64,000 nucleotides of DNA. Source: Nonomuraea basaltis (GTDB taxonomy: Bacteria > Actinomycetota > Actinomycetes > Streptosporangiales > Streptosporangiaceae). Positions 7,990 through 16,157 of this stretch are shown here, piece after piece. The stretch covers positions 30,068 through 94,067 of the forward strand of contig NZ_VCJS01000025.1 in NCBI RefSeq assembly GCF_005893125.1. Reading direction: 5' to 3'. A model generated the notes under the pieces. That model had not been told where the DNA came from. It searched no databases and saw only the letters and a program-made list of their open reading frames with translations. The position numbers were made by a program, and so were the translations under genes. The stretch's first letter is position 1, and every line of letters starts with the position of its first letter.

Positions 7990-8700
7990 GCAGTGTGATC
8001 ATCCACATATCACGCAGTTCGTCATTGGATCGCGCTGGATCGTATGCGAGCATGAACTGCTGCTGAATATCCTTAGGTGAACCATAGAAATCCATGCCTT
8101 CGATTACTGGCCGCCCGTTCGGCATGACCTTCTTGCCCAGCCTCTTGATTTCGTCGTCACCGAGCCAGAATTTCTTTTCGTTCTCCAGCTCGATCATCCG
8201 GGCCCACTCCGGGTCGACGATGGCGGCACCGCAGTCGCCGTAGGTGGTGCAGCCGATGGCTCCGCCTCCCTCTTCTCTGGAGCCGCAGCTCCCGATATAC
8301 AGTCCGCATCCTCCAAGCACGATGCCGTACTGGGCGTAGACGTCGTCGGCCGATTGGTGGTCGACGCCTGGCGTGTCGGAGGAACTGCCGATGCTGGCGG
8401 TGGCATGGCCGGTGGGGTCGGTGCCGGTCAGGGGTGAGGCGTTGGCGTAGGTGTAGCGGTTGGCCTGGACGGACGGGTTGGGGGTGAGGGTGGCGGTGTC
8501 GCGGCTGGTGAAGGTGCCGCTGCCGGGCTGATACCAGCGGGAGTGCATGTTGACCTTGCCGGTGTCCGGGTCGGTGTATTCCCCCTGGTAGCCGAGCTGG
8601 GTCTTGGCGCCTGTCTGGGCGGTGACGGTACCGCACGGGTCGTAGGCGGCAGACGTCTGCAGGCTGCTGGTGAAGGTGGCTACCAGGTCGCCGTGGGGCC
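7990..8700 (-). pseudogene. C-terminal remnant of an Rhs/YD-repeat polymorphic toxin
   Basis: Reading leftwards from 8700, the frame shows the Rhs core ending: HGDLVATFTSS, GYQGEYTDPDTGKVNMHSRW, YQPGSGTFTSRDT, NRYTYANASPLTGTDPTG. A variable tip of about 130 residues follows, with Cys residues (GGCGLYIGSCGS) and a KFWLGDDEIKRLGKKVMPNG stretch. There is no start or signal: the 5' end joins integrase sequence at 8700. The frame runs on antisense through ohrR without a sensible end, so the reading is truncated on both sides. Rhs tips are usually toxins matched by an immunity gene; I see no immunity gene, and the tip family is not recognised. Confidence 0.65.
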
Positions 8701-8841
8701 TGGCAGGGGAGCGTCCCGGAGTTTGCCGCCCTTTGGAGGAGCGAAGACGAGACGGTATTCGCTGTACTTGAGCTGTTGGACGACGTGAAGCGTGTCCGAT
8801 TCGAAGTCGAGCGCGTCCACGTCCACCGCGAAGATCGCGCC
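8701..8841 (-). pseudogene. Inverted middle segment of a tyrosine integrase
   Basis: On the minus strand these 141 bases encode GAIFAVDVDALDF, then TLHVVQQLK, then RLVFAPPKGGKLRDAPLP. That is the central catalytic-domain stretch of actinomycete phage-type integrases, which normally precedes the sequence found at 8840 on the plus strand. It points away from the rest of the gene and abuts the Rhs remnant on its other side. It is either a local inversion or a piece of a second integrase. Confidence 0.6.
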
Positions 8842-9229
8842 AGTCGAGATCTCTCTTCCCTGGGGCAACGCGAACGGGCCACTGGTAACGAGGTGCCTGA
8901 TCTTCACGCAGGAGAACGGCGACGTGGTACGCCGCCCAAGCTTCAACAACGTCCATTGGAAGACGGCGCTCGTGCAAGCGGGTGTCATTCCGGAGCGCAA
9001 GCGCGGCGAGCCGCACGCGGCCGCCCGCGCGCATGGCATGCACGCCTTGCGGCACTTCTACGCGTCAGTGCTCCTGGACGCCGGAGAGAACATCAAGGCC
9101 CTCAGCGAGTATCTCGGGCACCACGATCCGGGGTTCATCCTGCGGACCTACACCCACCTCATGCCGAGCAGCCAGGAACGGACGCGGAACGCCGTCGCCG
9201 CCCTGTTCGCGCCCGATCCGAAGCCGTGA
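8840..9229 (+). pseudogene. C-terminal part of a tyrosine recombinase (integrase)
   Basis: From PVEISLPW onward the plus-strand frame matches the integrase C-terminus: RCLIFTQENG, GMHALRHFYASVLLDAG (the His-x-x-Arg box), LSEYLGHHDPGF and the nucleophile context RTYTHLMPSSQERTR. The N-terminal arm- and core-binding domains and the first catalytic Arg in this strand are missing. The gene ends 84 bases from the att-like core in icd, the usual place for an element's integrase. It cannot be active as it stands. An open frame runs upstream to 8792 but is unrelated antisense sequence. Confidence 0.75.
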
Positions 9230-9249
9230 CGGCCCGAAGACAGCCCAGG

Positions 9250-9328
9250 CATGCGAAACGGCCCCTACCGTGCGGCGTAACCGCAGGTAGAGGCCGTATT
9301 CGACAGTCAGGCCATCTTCTTCTTGAGG
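9250..9328 (-). repeat. att-like copy C: functional icd 3' end with terminator
   Basis: The right-hand copy of the att repeat. The core 9314-9328 is inside icd and encodes its last codons. The left part (9250-9313) holds the icd stop (9307-9309) and terminator, and recurs at 6892-6955. If copy A is the ancestral icd end, then the sequence downstream of icd here, including its terminator, came with the incoming element. Confidence 0.7.
9258..9297 (-). terminator. icd terminator hairpin
   Basis: The outer arms ACGGCCCCTACC and GGTAGAGGCCGT pair with one mismatch, and the inner arms TGCGG/CCGCA pair around CGTAA. It lies 9 bases past the icd stop. There is no T-run, which is common in high-GC actinomycetes. 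Confidence 0.7.
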
Positions 9329-10521
9329 TTCTCGTCCAGCGCGGCCAGGAAGTCCTGGGTGGTGAGCCACTTGGCGTCGCCGCCGACCAGCAGCGCGAGG
9401 TCCTTGGTCATCTGACCGCCCTCGACGGTCTCGACGCAGACCTGCTCCAGCTTCTCGGCGAAGTCGGTCACCGCAGGGGTGTTGTCGAGCTTGCCCCGGT
9501 GGGCCAGGCCACGCGTCCACGCGAAGATCGACGCGATCGGGTTGGTGGAGGTGGGGTTGCCCTTCTCGTGCTCACGGAAGTGGCGGGTCACCGTGCCGTG
9601 CGCGGCCTCGGCCTCGACGGTCCTGCCGTCGGGGGTCATCAGCACCGAGGTCATCAGGCCCAGCGAGCCGAAGCCCTGCGCGACCGTGTCGGACTGGACG
9701 TCGCCGTCGTAGTTCTTGCACGCCCAGACGTAGCCGCCCTCCCACTTCATCGCCGCGGCGACCATGTCGTCGATGAGGCGGTGCTCGTAGGTGATGCCGG
9801 CCTTCTCGAACTCGGCCTTGAACTCGCTCTCGAAGACCTCGGCGAAGATGTCCTTGAAGCGGCCGTCGTACGCCTTGAGGATCGTGTTCTTCGTGGAGAG
9901 GTAGACGGGGTAGTTGCGGGCCAGGCCGTAACGCATGGACGCGCGGGCGAAGTCGCGGATCGACTCGTCCAGGTTGTACATCGCCATCGCGACGCCGCTG
10001 CCGGGAAAGTCGTACACGTCCAGCTCGATCGGCTCGGAGCCGTCCTTCGGCGTGAACGTCAGGGTCAGCGTGCCCTCGCCGGGGACCTTCAGGTCGGTGG
10101 CGCGGTACTGGTCGCCGAAGGCGTGACGGCCGACGACGATCGGCTTGGTCCAGCCGGGGACGAGCCGCGGCACGTTCGACATGATGATCGGCTCGCGGAA
10201 GATGACGCCGCCGAGGATGTTGCGGATGGTCCCGTTGGGGGACTTCCACATCTTCTTGAGACCGAACTCCTCGACCCGGGCCTCGTCGGGGGTGATGGTG
10301 GCGCATTTCACACCGACGCCGTACTTCTTGATGGCGTTGGCGGCGTCGATGGTGACCTGGTCGTCCGTGGCGTCGCGGTGCTCGATGCCGAGGTCGTAGT
10401 ACTTCAGGTCGACGTCGAGGTAGGGAAGGATCAGCTGGTCCTTGATGAACTGCCAGATGATCCGGGTCATCTCGTCGCCGTCAAGCTCGACGACCGGACC
10501 CTCCACCTTGATCTTGGGCAT
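9307..10521 (-). CDS. icd: NADP-dependent isocitrate dehydrogenase, type II (eukaryote-like homodimeric)
   Basis: The 404-residue enzyme catalyses oxidative decarboxylation of isocitrate to 2-oxoglutarate in the TCA cycle, making NADPH. It matches the eukaryote-like IDH group from the start ([16 protein letters not shown]) through [13 protein letters not shown] (substrate loop), [33 protein letters not shown] and [25 protein letters not shown] (coenzyme region). Length is normal and the C-terminus LKKKMA is intact. The extreme 3' end was used as the integration site for the elements to its left, which restored the coding end. It stands near a citrate synthase gene, so two consecutive parts of the cycle sit together. 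Confidence 0.95.
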   Translation of the reverse strand: MPKIKVEGPVVELDGDEMTRIIWQFIKDQLILPYLDVDLKYYDLGIEHRDATDDQVTIDAANAIKKYGVGVKCATITPDEARVEEFGLKKMWKSPNGTIRNILGGVIFREPIIMSNVPRLVPGWTKPIVVGRHAFGDQYRATDLKVPGEGTLTLTFTPKDGSEPIELDVYDFPGSGVAMAMYNLDESIRDFARASMRYGLARNYPVYLSTKNTILKAYDGRFKDIFAEVFESEFKAEFEKAGITYEHRLIDDMVAAAMKWEGGYVWACKNYDGDVQSDTVAQGFGSLGLMTSVLMTPDGRTVEAEAAHGTVTRHFREHEKGNPTSTNPIASIFAWTRGLAHRGKLDNTPAVTDFAEKLEQVCVETVEGGQMTKDLALLVGGDAKWLTTQDFLAALDENLKKKMA

Positions 10522-10574
10522 GCGAATGGTTCCCCTTCAATGAATTGATGCGTTGAGGCTATCGGACCGCCCGG

Positions 10575-10874
10575 TCAACGGGCGAAAAGGGACAGGATGA
10601 ACACCTTGAGCGCGTTGTTGCCCAGCAGGAGCGAGGTCAGGACCAGCACGAAGCCGAACACGCCCAGCGTGGTGACGTCGGTCCTCTTGCTCCGCACGGA
10701 CAGCTGACCGCCGTAGCCGGCGAAACGCAGCGCGGCGGCGACCATGACGACGGCGCCCAGCGCGAACCCACCCCAGCGCGGGTCCGCGAAGAAGATCGCG
10801 AGCACGCCAATGGCCGCACCCGCCAGAATCAGCGGGTACGGTCCCCAGCTCTCGCGTCCGGTCCCCTCGCTCAA
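10575..10874 (-). CDS. DUF3017-type small integral membrane protein
   Basis: The protein has 99 residues with three hydrophobic helices (PLILAGAAIGVLAIFF, GGFALGAVVMVAAALRFAG, VFGFVLVLTSLLL). It resembles the actinobacterial DUF3017 family, whose function is unknown. It is 53 bases upstream of icd on the same strand and may be co-transcribed. There are no catalytic motifs. Confidence 0.65.
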   Translation of the reverse strand: MSEGTGRESWGPYPLILAGAAIGVLAIFFADPRWGGFALGAVVMVAAALRFAGYGGQLSVRSKRTDVTTLGVFGFVLVLTSLLLGNNALKVFILSLFAR

Positions 10875-10944
10875 CGCGCCTGCTTATGGTCGCATTCGCT
10901 GCGGGCCTGCGTTGGCATCGTCCCTCGCTCTCTCCGGCCCAGGC

Positions 10945-12066
10945 TCATCGCTCCTCGATCGGCTTCCACTTCTGGTCGGTCTCGCCGATGTACTCACTGT
11001 CCGGGCGGATCAGCCGGTTGTCGGCGTGCTGCTCGATGACGTGGGCCGTCCAGCCCGACATGCGGCTGATCGAGAAGACCGGCGTGAACAGATCGGTCGG
11101 GATGCCAAGGTAGTGGTAGACCGAGGCGGCGTAGAAGTCGACGTTCGGATAGAGGCCCTTCTCCTCGAAGACGACCTCCTCCATCTCCTTCGACATCCGG
11201 TAGTACGTGTCGTCGCCGGTGGACTCTGCCAGCTCGGCGGACATCCTGCGCAGGTGGGTGGCGCGCGGGTCCTCGGTCTTGTAGACCCGGTGGCCGAAGC
11301 CCATGATCTTCTCGTGGGCCGCGAGTTTGTCGCGTACGGCCTGGGCCACGCGACCCGGCGACAGCGACTCCAGCGTCTTCATGACCTGCTCGTTCGCGCC
11401 GCCGTGCAGCGGGCCCTTGAGGGTGCCGATCGCGGCGACGATGGCGGAGTGCATGTCCGACAAGGTCGCGGCGCAGACGCGGGCGGCGAACGTGGAGGCG
11501 TTCATGGTGTGGTCGGCGTGCAGCACCAGGCACTCGTCGAAGATCTCGACCTCGCGCGGCTCCGGCGTGCGCCCGGTGACCTGGAGCAGGAAGTTCGCCG
11601 CGATGCCCACCGACGGGTCCGGCCCGGGGGCGCTGCCGCCGGTGCGGGCGGCGTGGTATCGGGCGACCAGCAGAGGTTGCTGTGCGACCAGCCGGGCGGC
11701 CTTGCGCAGGTTGGCGTCGGGGGCGATGGAGTCCTTGTCCGGATCGTCCGCGCCCGACAGCGAGACCAGCGAGCGCAGCGCCTCCATGGGTTTCTGCTTC
11801 TCGGCGATCTCGGGGATGTTCGCCGAGACGAGGGCGCCGAGCTCCCGGCCCTGGACCAGCTCCGCGCCATAGTCGTCCAACTCGGAGCGGGTGGGCAGCT
11901 TGCCGCGTTGGAGCAGGTGTGCGGTCTCTTCGAACGTCGCGCGGCCGGCCAGATCGTGGATGTCGTATCCGCGATAGAAGAGGCGACCGGCCTTTCCGTC
12001 GATGTCGCTCAGCGCTGTGGACGCGGCTACGACATCGGCCAGACCTTTCGTGGGCTTGTCCGCCAT
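10945..12066 (-). CDS. Citrate synthase (or 2-methylcitrate synthase)
   Basis: The enzyme condenses acetyl-CoA (or propionyl-CoA) with oxaloacetate. The 373-residue protein is of the short, Gram-positive type. Catalytic motifs are visible: His186 in LHADHTMNAS, His221 in GPLHGGANE and His259 in GFGHRVYK. The short type includes both citrate and 2-methylcitrate synthases, and sequence by eye does not separate them. No prpB/prpD neighbours are present and icd is next door, which favours citrate synthesis. It faces away from the FHA regulator gene, with a 181-base gap. Confidence 0.9.
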   Translation of the reverse strand: MADKPTKGLADVVAASTALSDIDGKAGRLFYRGYDIHDLAGRATFEETAHLLQRGKLPTRSELDDYGAELVQGRELGALVSANIPEIAEKQKPMEALRSLVSLSGADDPDKDSIAPDANLRKAARLVAQQPLLVARYHAARTGGSAPGPDPSVGIAANFLLQVTGRTPEPREVEIFDECLVLHADHTMNASTFAARVCAATLSDMHSAIVAAIGTLKGPLHGGANEQVMKTLESLSPGRVAQAVRDKLAAHEKIMGFGHRVYKTEDPRATHLRRMSAELAESTGDDTYYRMSKEMEEVVFEEKGLYPNVDFYAASVYHYLGIPTDLFTPVFSISRMSGWTAHVIEQHADNRLIRPDSEYIGETDQKWKPIEER

Positions 12067-12154
12067 GAGTGCTTCCTCCGCTTATCTTCCCCCGAAGTCT
12101 ACCTGTGAGCAGGCAAAACCGTCCGCAGAGGTCCAGACCAATTTCACGCGGGAT

Positions 12155-12174
12155 TCTCCTTTCGGCAAAGGAGA
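12155..12174. repeat. Inverted repeat TCTCCTTT-CGGC-AAAGGAGA
   Basis: A perfect 8-base stem in the gap between the citrate synthase and FHA genes, which diverge. Its core CCTTT-N4-AAAGG occurs twice more at 17054-17081. It could be an operator or a hairpin at a transcript's 5' end. The FHA promoter is probably just to its right (AT-rich GTAGTAATAGT near 12209). Confidence 0.45.
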
Positions 12175-12247
12175 TTCCCCATCCCCTCGTTTGGGTAAGC
12201 CGGAGCTGTAGTAATAGTTACGGCGGGCTACCTGGGGAGGAACTGCC

Positions 12248-12895
12248 GTGGAGGGGCCGTTCATACGCATCGAGGACACTGGCGACGTGGTCCCGTTGCG
12301 CCCCGAGATCACGACGGTCGGAAGGGGCCGGGGTGTTGACATCCGGCTCACCGATCCGAGTGTGTCTCGACTCCATGCCGAGTTCGTCAGACGAGGACCC
12401 TACCTGTATGTCGTCGACCTGGGACTGTCCAGGAACGGCACGCGGGTGAACGGCAGGCCGATCGCCCGGAGGGTCCTTGACGACGGCGACGTCGTCTCCT
12501 TCGGCGCGGCGCGGGGTCGCATCGGTGGAGTCCCCCGTGAGGACTTCACCCCCGAGGTCGAGCTGCGCAGGGCCGCGGCGCCCGAGCTGACCAGGCGCGA
12601 GGTCGATGTGCTGACCTCGCTCTGCAGGCCGGCGCTGTCGGATGAGGCGTTCGTCGCACCGGCGACCGCACGCGAGATCGCCGATGACCTGGTCGTGACC
12701 GAGGCCGCGGTGAAACAGCATCTGCTGCGGCTCTACCAGAAGTTCAGGATTCCCGAGGGCACCAACCGGCGCACGCGGCTGGCCAACGAGGTCGTCGCGC
12801 TCGGTCTGGTGCGTCCGACCCCCGTGGTGCCACCACAGCGGTCATCGGGAGCCACGGCCGAGCAGCCTTCGGCGGCTGGGCGCAGGGCTTCTTAA
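12248..12895 (+). CDS. FHA-domain protein with C-terminal winged-helix/LuxR-like HTH
   Basis: Residues ~20-85 form a forkhead-associated domain (VGRGRGVDIRLTDPSVSRLH, then SRNGTRVNG and LDDGDVV), which binds phosphothreonine peptides. Residues ~110-190 look like an HTH region (LTRREVDVLTSL, ATAREIADDLVVTEAAVKQHLLRLY). The GTG start has a strong GGGGAGGA site six bases upstream. Such FHA-HTH proteins are found in actinomycetes near Ser/Thr kinase signalling, but no kinase is in this window. It may be a transcriptional regulator responding to phosphorylation; its target could include the divergent citrate synthase. Function inferred. Confidence 0.8.
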   Translation: MEGPFIRIEDTGDVVPLRPEITTVGRGRGVDIRLTDPSVSRLHAEFVRRGPYLYVVDLGLSRNGTRVNGRPIARRVLDDGDVVSFGAARGRIGGVPREDFTPEVELRRAAAPELTRREVDVLTSLCRPALSDEAFVAPATAREIADDLVVTEAAVKQHLLRLYQKFRIPEGTNRRTRLANEVVALGLVRPTPVVPPQRSSGATAEQPSAAGRRAS

Positions 12896-13105
12896 GGGAA
12901 CCGGATCGCGACCGGGGCTACGGCGAGGGGTTCCGGCAGCGTCGGAACCTGAACATCACCGTGTTCGCGGGCACGGATCAGAGCGGCGGCGGACGGCCGC
13001 GCACCTTCCGGTGTACGGCGGCCCGCCGGGGCTCGTCGCAGGTCAGGACTACGGCCGGCGACGCGCGTGAGCCAAGCATGCTCACGAACGCGTTGCCGGC
13101 GGATT

Positions 13106-14638
13106 TCAGACGACCCTGAATCCATTGCTGGGCCTGCTGGTCCGGTTGGCCCGGTCCACCGCGACCGCGTAGTAGTGATCACCGCGCTTGCCGTCCGGGT
13201 CCGTCCAGCGAACCTGCCGGTCCCCGGGCACGACCGCGACCAGGTTGCGGGCGTCGGCGAAGGCGCCTGACGACGCGTGCCGGTCGAAGCGGAAGATCGC
13301 GAACAGGAACGGCTCGTCCTTGCCGATGGCCACCGCCCGTACCTCGACGCCGCCGGCGCGGCGCAACGCGTACGCCAGCACCGGCCGCCGGGGCGGCTCC
13401 CCGTTCGCGAGCCTTGGCAGCACGGGCGCGAGCGCCGGGCGCTGGTAGTGGTCGTTGACGGCGATCGTGATGGAGCCGATCCTGTCGACCTTGACGTCGT
13501 TGGCGTTGTACCAGATGTCGCCGCTGATCTCGGGGTGGTTCCTGTTGAGCGTCAGGTGGTTGGACAGTTCGGCGGGGTTCTTCCACTCCGGCGCGGGCTG
13601 GGCGGGGTCGCCTGCCTTGTAGGCGGGCTGCCCGATCCACAGCAGGGTGCCGGTGCCGCTCGCCACATCGGACCACCACGGGACGAGCTTGGAGTAGTCG
13701 GCCGGCGGCTGCCCGATGTACCAGTAGAGCTGCGGCGCGATGTAGTCCAGCCAGCCCTTCTTGACCCAGCCGCGGGTGTCGGCGTGCAGGTTGTCGTACG
13801 ACTGCCCGCCGTTGGTGTCGGAGCCGAGCGGGTCGCTCGCCTTGTTACGCCAGATGCCCGACGGGCTGATGCCCCAGGCGATGTCCGGCTTGCTCTGCAG
13901 CACGCGCTGCTGCATCTCCTGGACCATGAGGTCGACGTTGTTGCGCCGCCAGGAGGCCAGGTCGGGGAAGCCGGCGCCGTGCTGGGCGAAGGCGGCGCTG
14001 TCGTCGAATGCCGTGCTGTTGGCCGGGTAGAAGTAGTCGTCGAAGTGCAGGCCGTCGATGTCATAGCGAGTGACCGCGTCCATCATCGCGTCCTGGCAGA
14101 ACTTGCGTACCTCCGGCATGCCCGGGTTGTAGTAGAGCTTGCCGCCGAACGGAACGATCCAGTCGGGGTGCTTGCGCCCGGGGTGGTCGGGGTGCAGCTT
14201 GGCCGGGTCGGCCTGCATCGACACGCGGTACGGGTTGAACCAGGCGTGGAAGGCCAGGCCGCGCTTGTGCGTCTCCTCGACGGCGAACCCGAGCGGGTCG
14301 TAACCGGGGTCCTGCCCCTGGGTGCCGGTCAGGTATTGCGACCACGGCTCGTACGATGACGGCCAGAACGCATCCGCCGTCGGCCTGATCTGCACAAATA
14401 CCGAATTAAGCTTGCGCTGCACCGCCACGTCCAGCCAGGCGAGATATTCGGCCTTCTGCTGGTCGGCGGTCAGTCCGGGCTTCGAAGGCCAGTTGATGTT
14501 GACCACGGAGGCGATCCACATGCCGCGCATCTGGCGTAACGGCGGCACGTAGCCGGCTGCGGCGAAGGCGGGCAGCGGAACGGCGGAAGCGGCGACGGCG
14601 AGGGCGAGACCCTTCAGGAGAGTCCTTCGGCTGGGCAT
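13106..14638 (-). CDS. Tat-exported glycoside hydrolase-like (GHL10/YngK-type) protein
   Basis: A twin-arginine signal (RR at 4-5, followed by TLLKGLALAVAAS) ends near AFAAAG. The mature part is the GHL10 (former DUF187) TIM-barrel: RGMWIASVVNINWPS, NSVFVQIRPTADAFWPS, FHAWFNPYRVS and YDIDGLHFDDYFYP are hallmark segments. Asp/Glu residues in HFDDYF suggest an active barrel, though substrates for the family are poorly known (probably cell-wall or exopolysaccharide). The C-terminal ~100 residues look like a fibronectin type III-like module (AYALRR, FAIFRFDR, HYYAVAVDRANRTS). It is divergent from the NagZ-type gene, so both may serve extracellular sugar turnover. Confidence 0.8.
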   Translation of the reverse strand: MPSRRTLLKGLALAVAASAVPLPAFAAAGYVPPLRQMRGMWIASVVNINWPSKPGLTADQQKAEYLAWLDVAVQRKLNSVFVQIRPTADAFWPSSYEPWSQYLTGTQGQDPGYDPLGFAVEETHKRGLAFHAWFNPYRVSMQADPAKLHPDHPGRKHPDWIVPFGGKLYYNPGMPEVRKFCQDAMMDAVTRYDIDGLHFDDYFYPANSTAFDDSAAFAQHGAGFPDLASWRRNNVDLMVQEMQQRVLQSKPDIAWGISPSGIWRNKASDPLGSDTNGGQSYDNLHADTRGWVKKGWLDYIAPQLYWYIGQPPADYSKLVPWWSDVASGTGTLLWIGQPAYKAGDPAQPAPEWKNPAELSNHLTLNRNHPEISGDIWYNANDVKVDRIGSITIAVNDHYQRPALAPVLPRLANGEPPRRPVLAYALRRAGGVEVRAVAIGKDEPFLFAIFRFDRHASSGAFADARNLVAVVPGDRQVRWTDPDGKRGDHYYAVAVDRANRTSRPSNGFRVV

Positions 14639-14720
14639 GGGGGGTGTGCCTCTCGGAGGTGGTTGTGTTGAGGGCGACGATGACAGAAAATTACCTTCAG
14701 ATCAATAATCGTGAAGGAAA

Positions 14721-16157
14721 ATGCCGATGAGCGGTGACCTGTACAGACTGGCGATGACGGTGCTGCATCCGGGGTATGAGGGGACCTCCGCCCCGGGCTG
14801 GCTGCGCCGCGCGCTGGGCGAGGGTCTCGGCGGGGTGGTCCTGTTCGCCCGCAACGCCATCGACGCGCAGCTCGTACGGCATTTCCGCGCCGAGAACCCG
14901 GCCGCCGTCGTCTCGATCGACGAGGAGGGCGGCACGGTCACCCGGCTCGAGGTCCTGTCCGGCAGCTCCTTTCCCGGCAACCGGGCGCTGGGCGTGGTCG
15001 ATGACGTGGATCTTACCGAGCGGGTGGGCCGCCAGATCGGCAGGACGCTCGCCGAGCTGGACATCACACTGAACTACGCGCCCTCGGCCGACGTGAACGC
15101 GAACCCGGCCAACCCGGTGATCGGCGTCCGCTCCTTCGGCCCGGCCCCGGACCTCGTCTCCCGCCACACCGTCGCCTTCGTCAACGGGGTGCAGGGCGCG
15201 GGCGTGGCCGCCTGCGCCAAGCACTTCCCCGGCCACGGCGACACCGTCACCGACTCCCACCTGGCGCTCCCGACCGTGCACGCCTCGCGCGAGAGAGTCT
15301 TCGAGCGCGACCTTCCGCCGTTCCGGGCCGCGATCGGCGCCGGGGTGCGCGCCATCATGACCGGCCACCTGCTGGTCCCCGCCCTCGATCCAGCGGCGCC
15401 GGCGACGCTGAGCCGTACCGTCCTGACCGAACTCCTGAGGGGCGAGCTCGGTTTCGACGGGATGCTCGTCACCGACGCGATCGAGATGCGGGCGGTGGCC
15501 GCGATGTTCGCCCCCGGCGAGATCGCGGTGCGGGCGCTGACCGCCGGCGCCGACGCCGTGTGCGTCGGGCTGGCGACCGAGGAGAGCCTGCACGAGATCC
15601 GCGACGCGATCGTCGCGGCCGTCCGCGCCGGAGTCCTGCCCGAGGAGCGGCTCGCCGAGGCCGCCGGACGGGTGCTCGCCCTCTCCGAGTGGTACGCCGC
15701 CCAGTCCGCGCTGCGTGAGAAGGCCCGCGGCGAGGCCGACGCGGGCGTCGGCCTGGAGGCGGCCAGGGCGGCGCTGACCACGACCGGAGCCGCCGCACTC
15801 GACCGCGGGCCGCTGGTCGTCGAGGTCAACACGCGTCACAGCCAGGCGGTGGACCCGGGCACGCCGACCGGCATCACGGCGGCGCTCGCCACGCTGCTGC
15901 CGGGCACGGCCATGGTGCGGATGGAGCCCGGCGGCGAGCTGCCACCCTTCGACGAGCGGCCGGTCGTGCTGGTCGTCCACGACGCCGCCCGGCACGCGTG
16001 GGTACGCGACGTCGTGGCCAAGTCCGTGGCGGCCCGTCCCGACGTGATCGTGGTGGACACCGGCATCCCCGGCCCGCCCGCCGGGGCCGCCCACGTCGCC
16101 ACCCACGGGATCTCCCGAGTGTCCGCGCAGGCCGCGGCGGAATGGCTGGCCAGGTGA
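14721..16157 (+). CDS. Glycoside hydrolase family 3, NagZ-type beta-N-acetylhexosaminidase
   Basis: The 478-residue protein carries the GH3 signature of NagZ enzymes: KHFPGHGDTVTDSH (168-180, including the Asp-His acid/base pair) and the nucleophile Asp252 in MLVTDAIEM. There is an extra ~130-residue C-terminal domain beyond the minimal NagZ, as in many actinobacterial family members. No signal peptide is evident, so it is probably cytoplasmic. NagZ enzymes remove N-acetylglucosamine from muropeptides or chitin fragments. It overlaps the downstream RpiR-type regulator, which suggests that this regulator controls amino-sugar recycling. I used the ATG at 14721; an ATG at 14727 is also possible. 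Confidence 0.85.
   Translation: MPMSGDLYRLAMTVLHPGYEGTSAPGWLRRALGEGLGGVVLFARNAIDAQLVRHFRAENPAAVVSIDEEGGTVTRLEVLSGSSFPGNRALGVVDDVDLTERVGRQIGRTLAELDITLNYAPSADVNANPANPVIGVRSFGPAPDLVSRHTVAFVNGVQGAGVAACAKHFPGHGDTVTDSHLALPTVHASRERVFERDLPPFRAAIGAGVRAIMTGHLLVPALDPAAPATLSRTVLTELLRGELGFDGMLVTDAIEMRAVAAMFAPGEIAVRALTAGADAVCVGLATEESLHEIRDAIVAAVRAGVLPEERLAEAAGRVLALSEWYAAQSALREKARGEADAGVGLEAARAALTTTGAAALDRGPLVVEVNTRHSQAVDPGTPTGITAALATLLPGTAMVRMEPGGELPPFDERPVVLVVHDAARHAWVRDVVAKSVAARPDVIVVDTGIPGPPAGAAHVATHGISRVSAQAAAEWLAR

Noticed and set aside
8792..8839. Upstream extension of the integrase remnant to 8792
   Set aside because: This stretch is antisense to the inverted middle segment and has no integrase similarity in that frame.
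12896..13105. Short reading frames between the FHA gene and the GHL10 gene
   Set aside because: Too short and unlike any protein; probably the end of the convergent gene pair.
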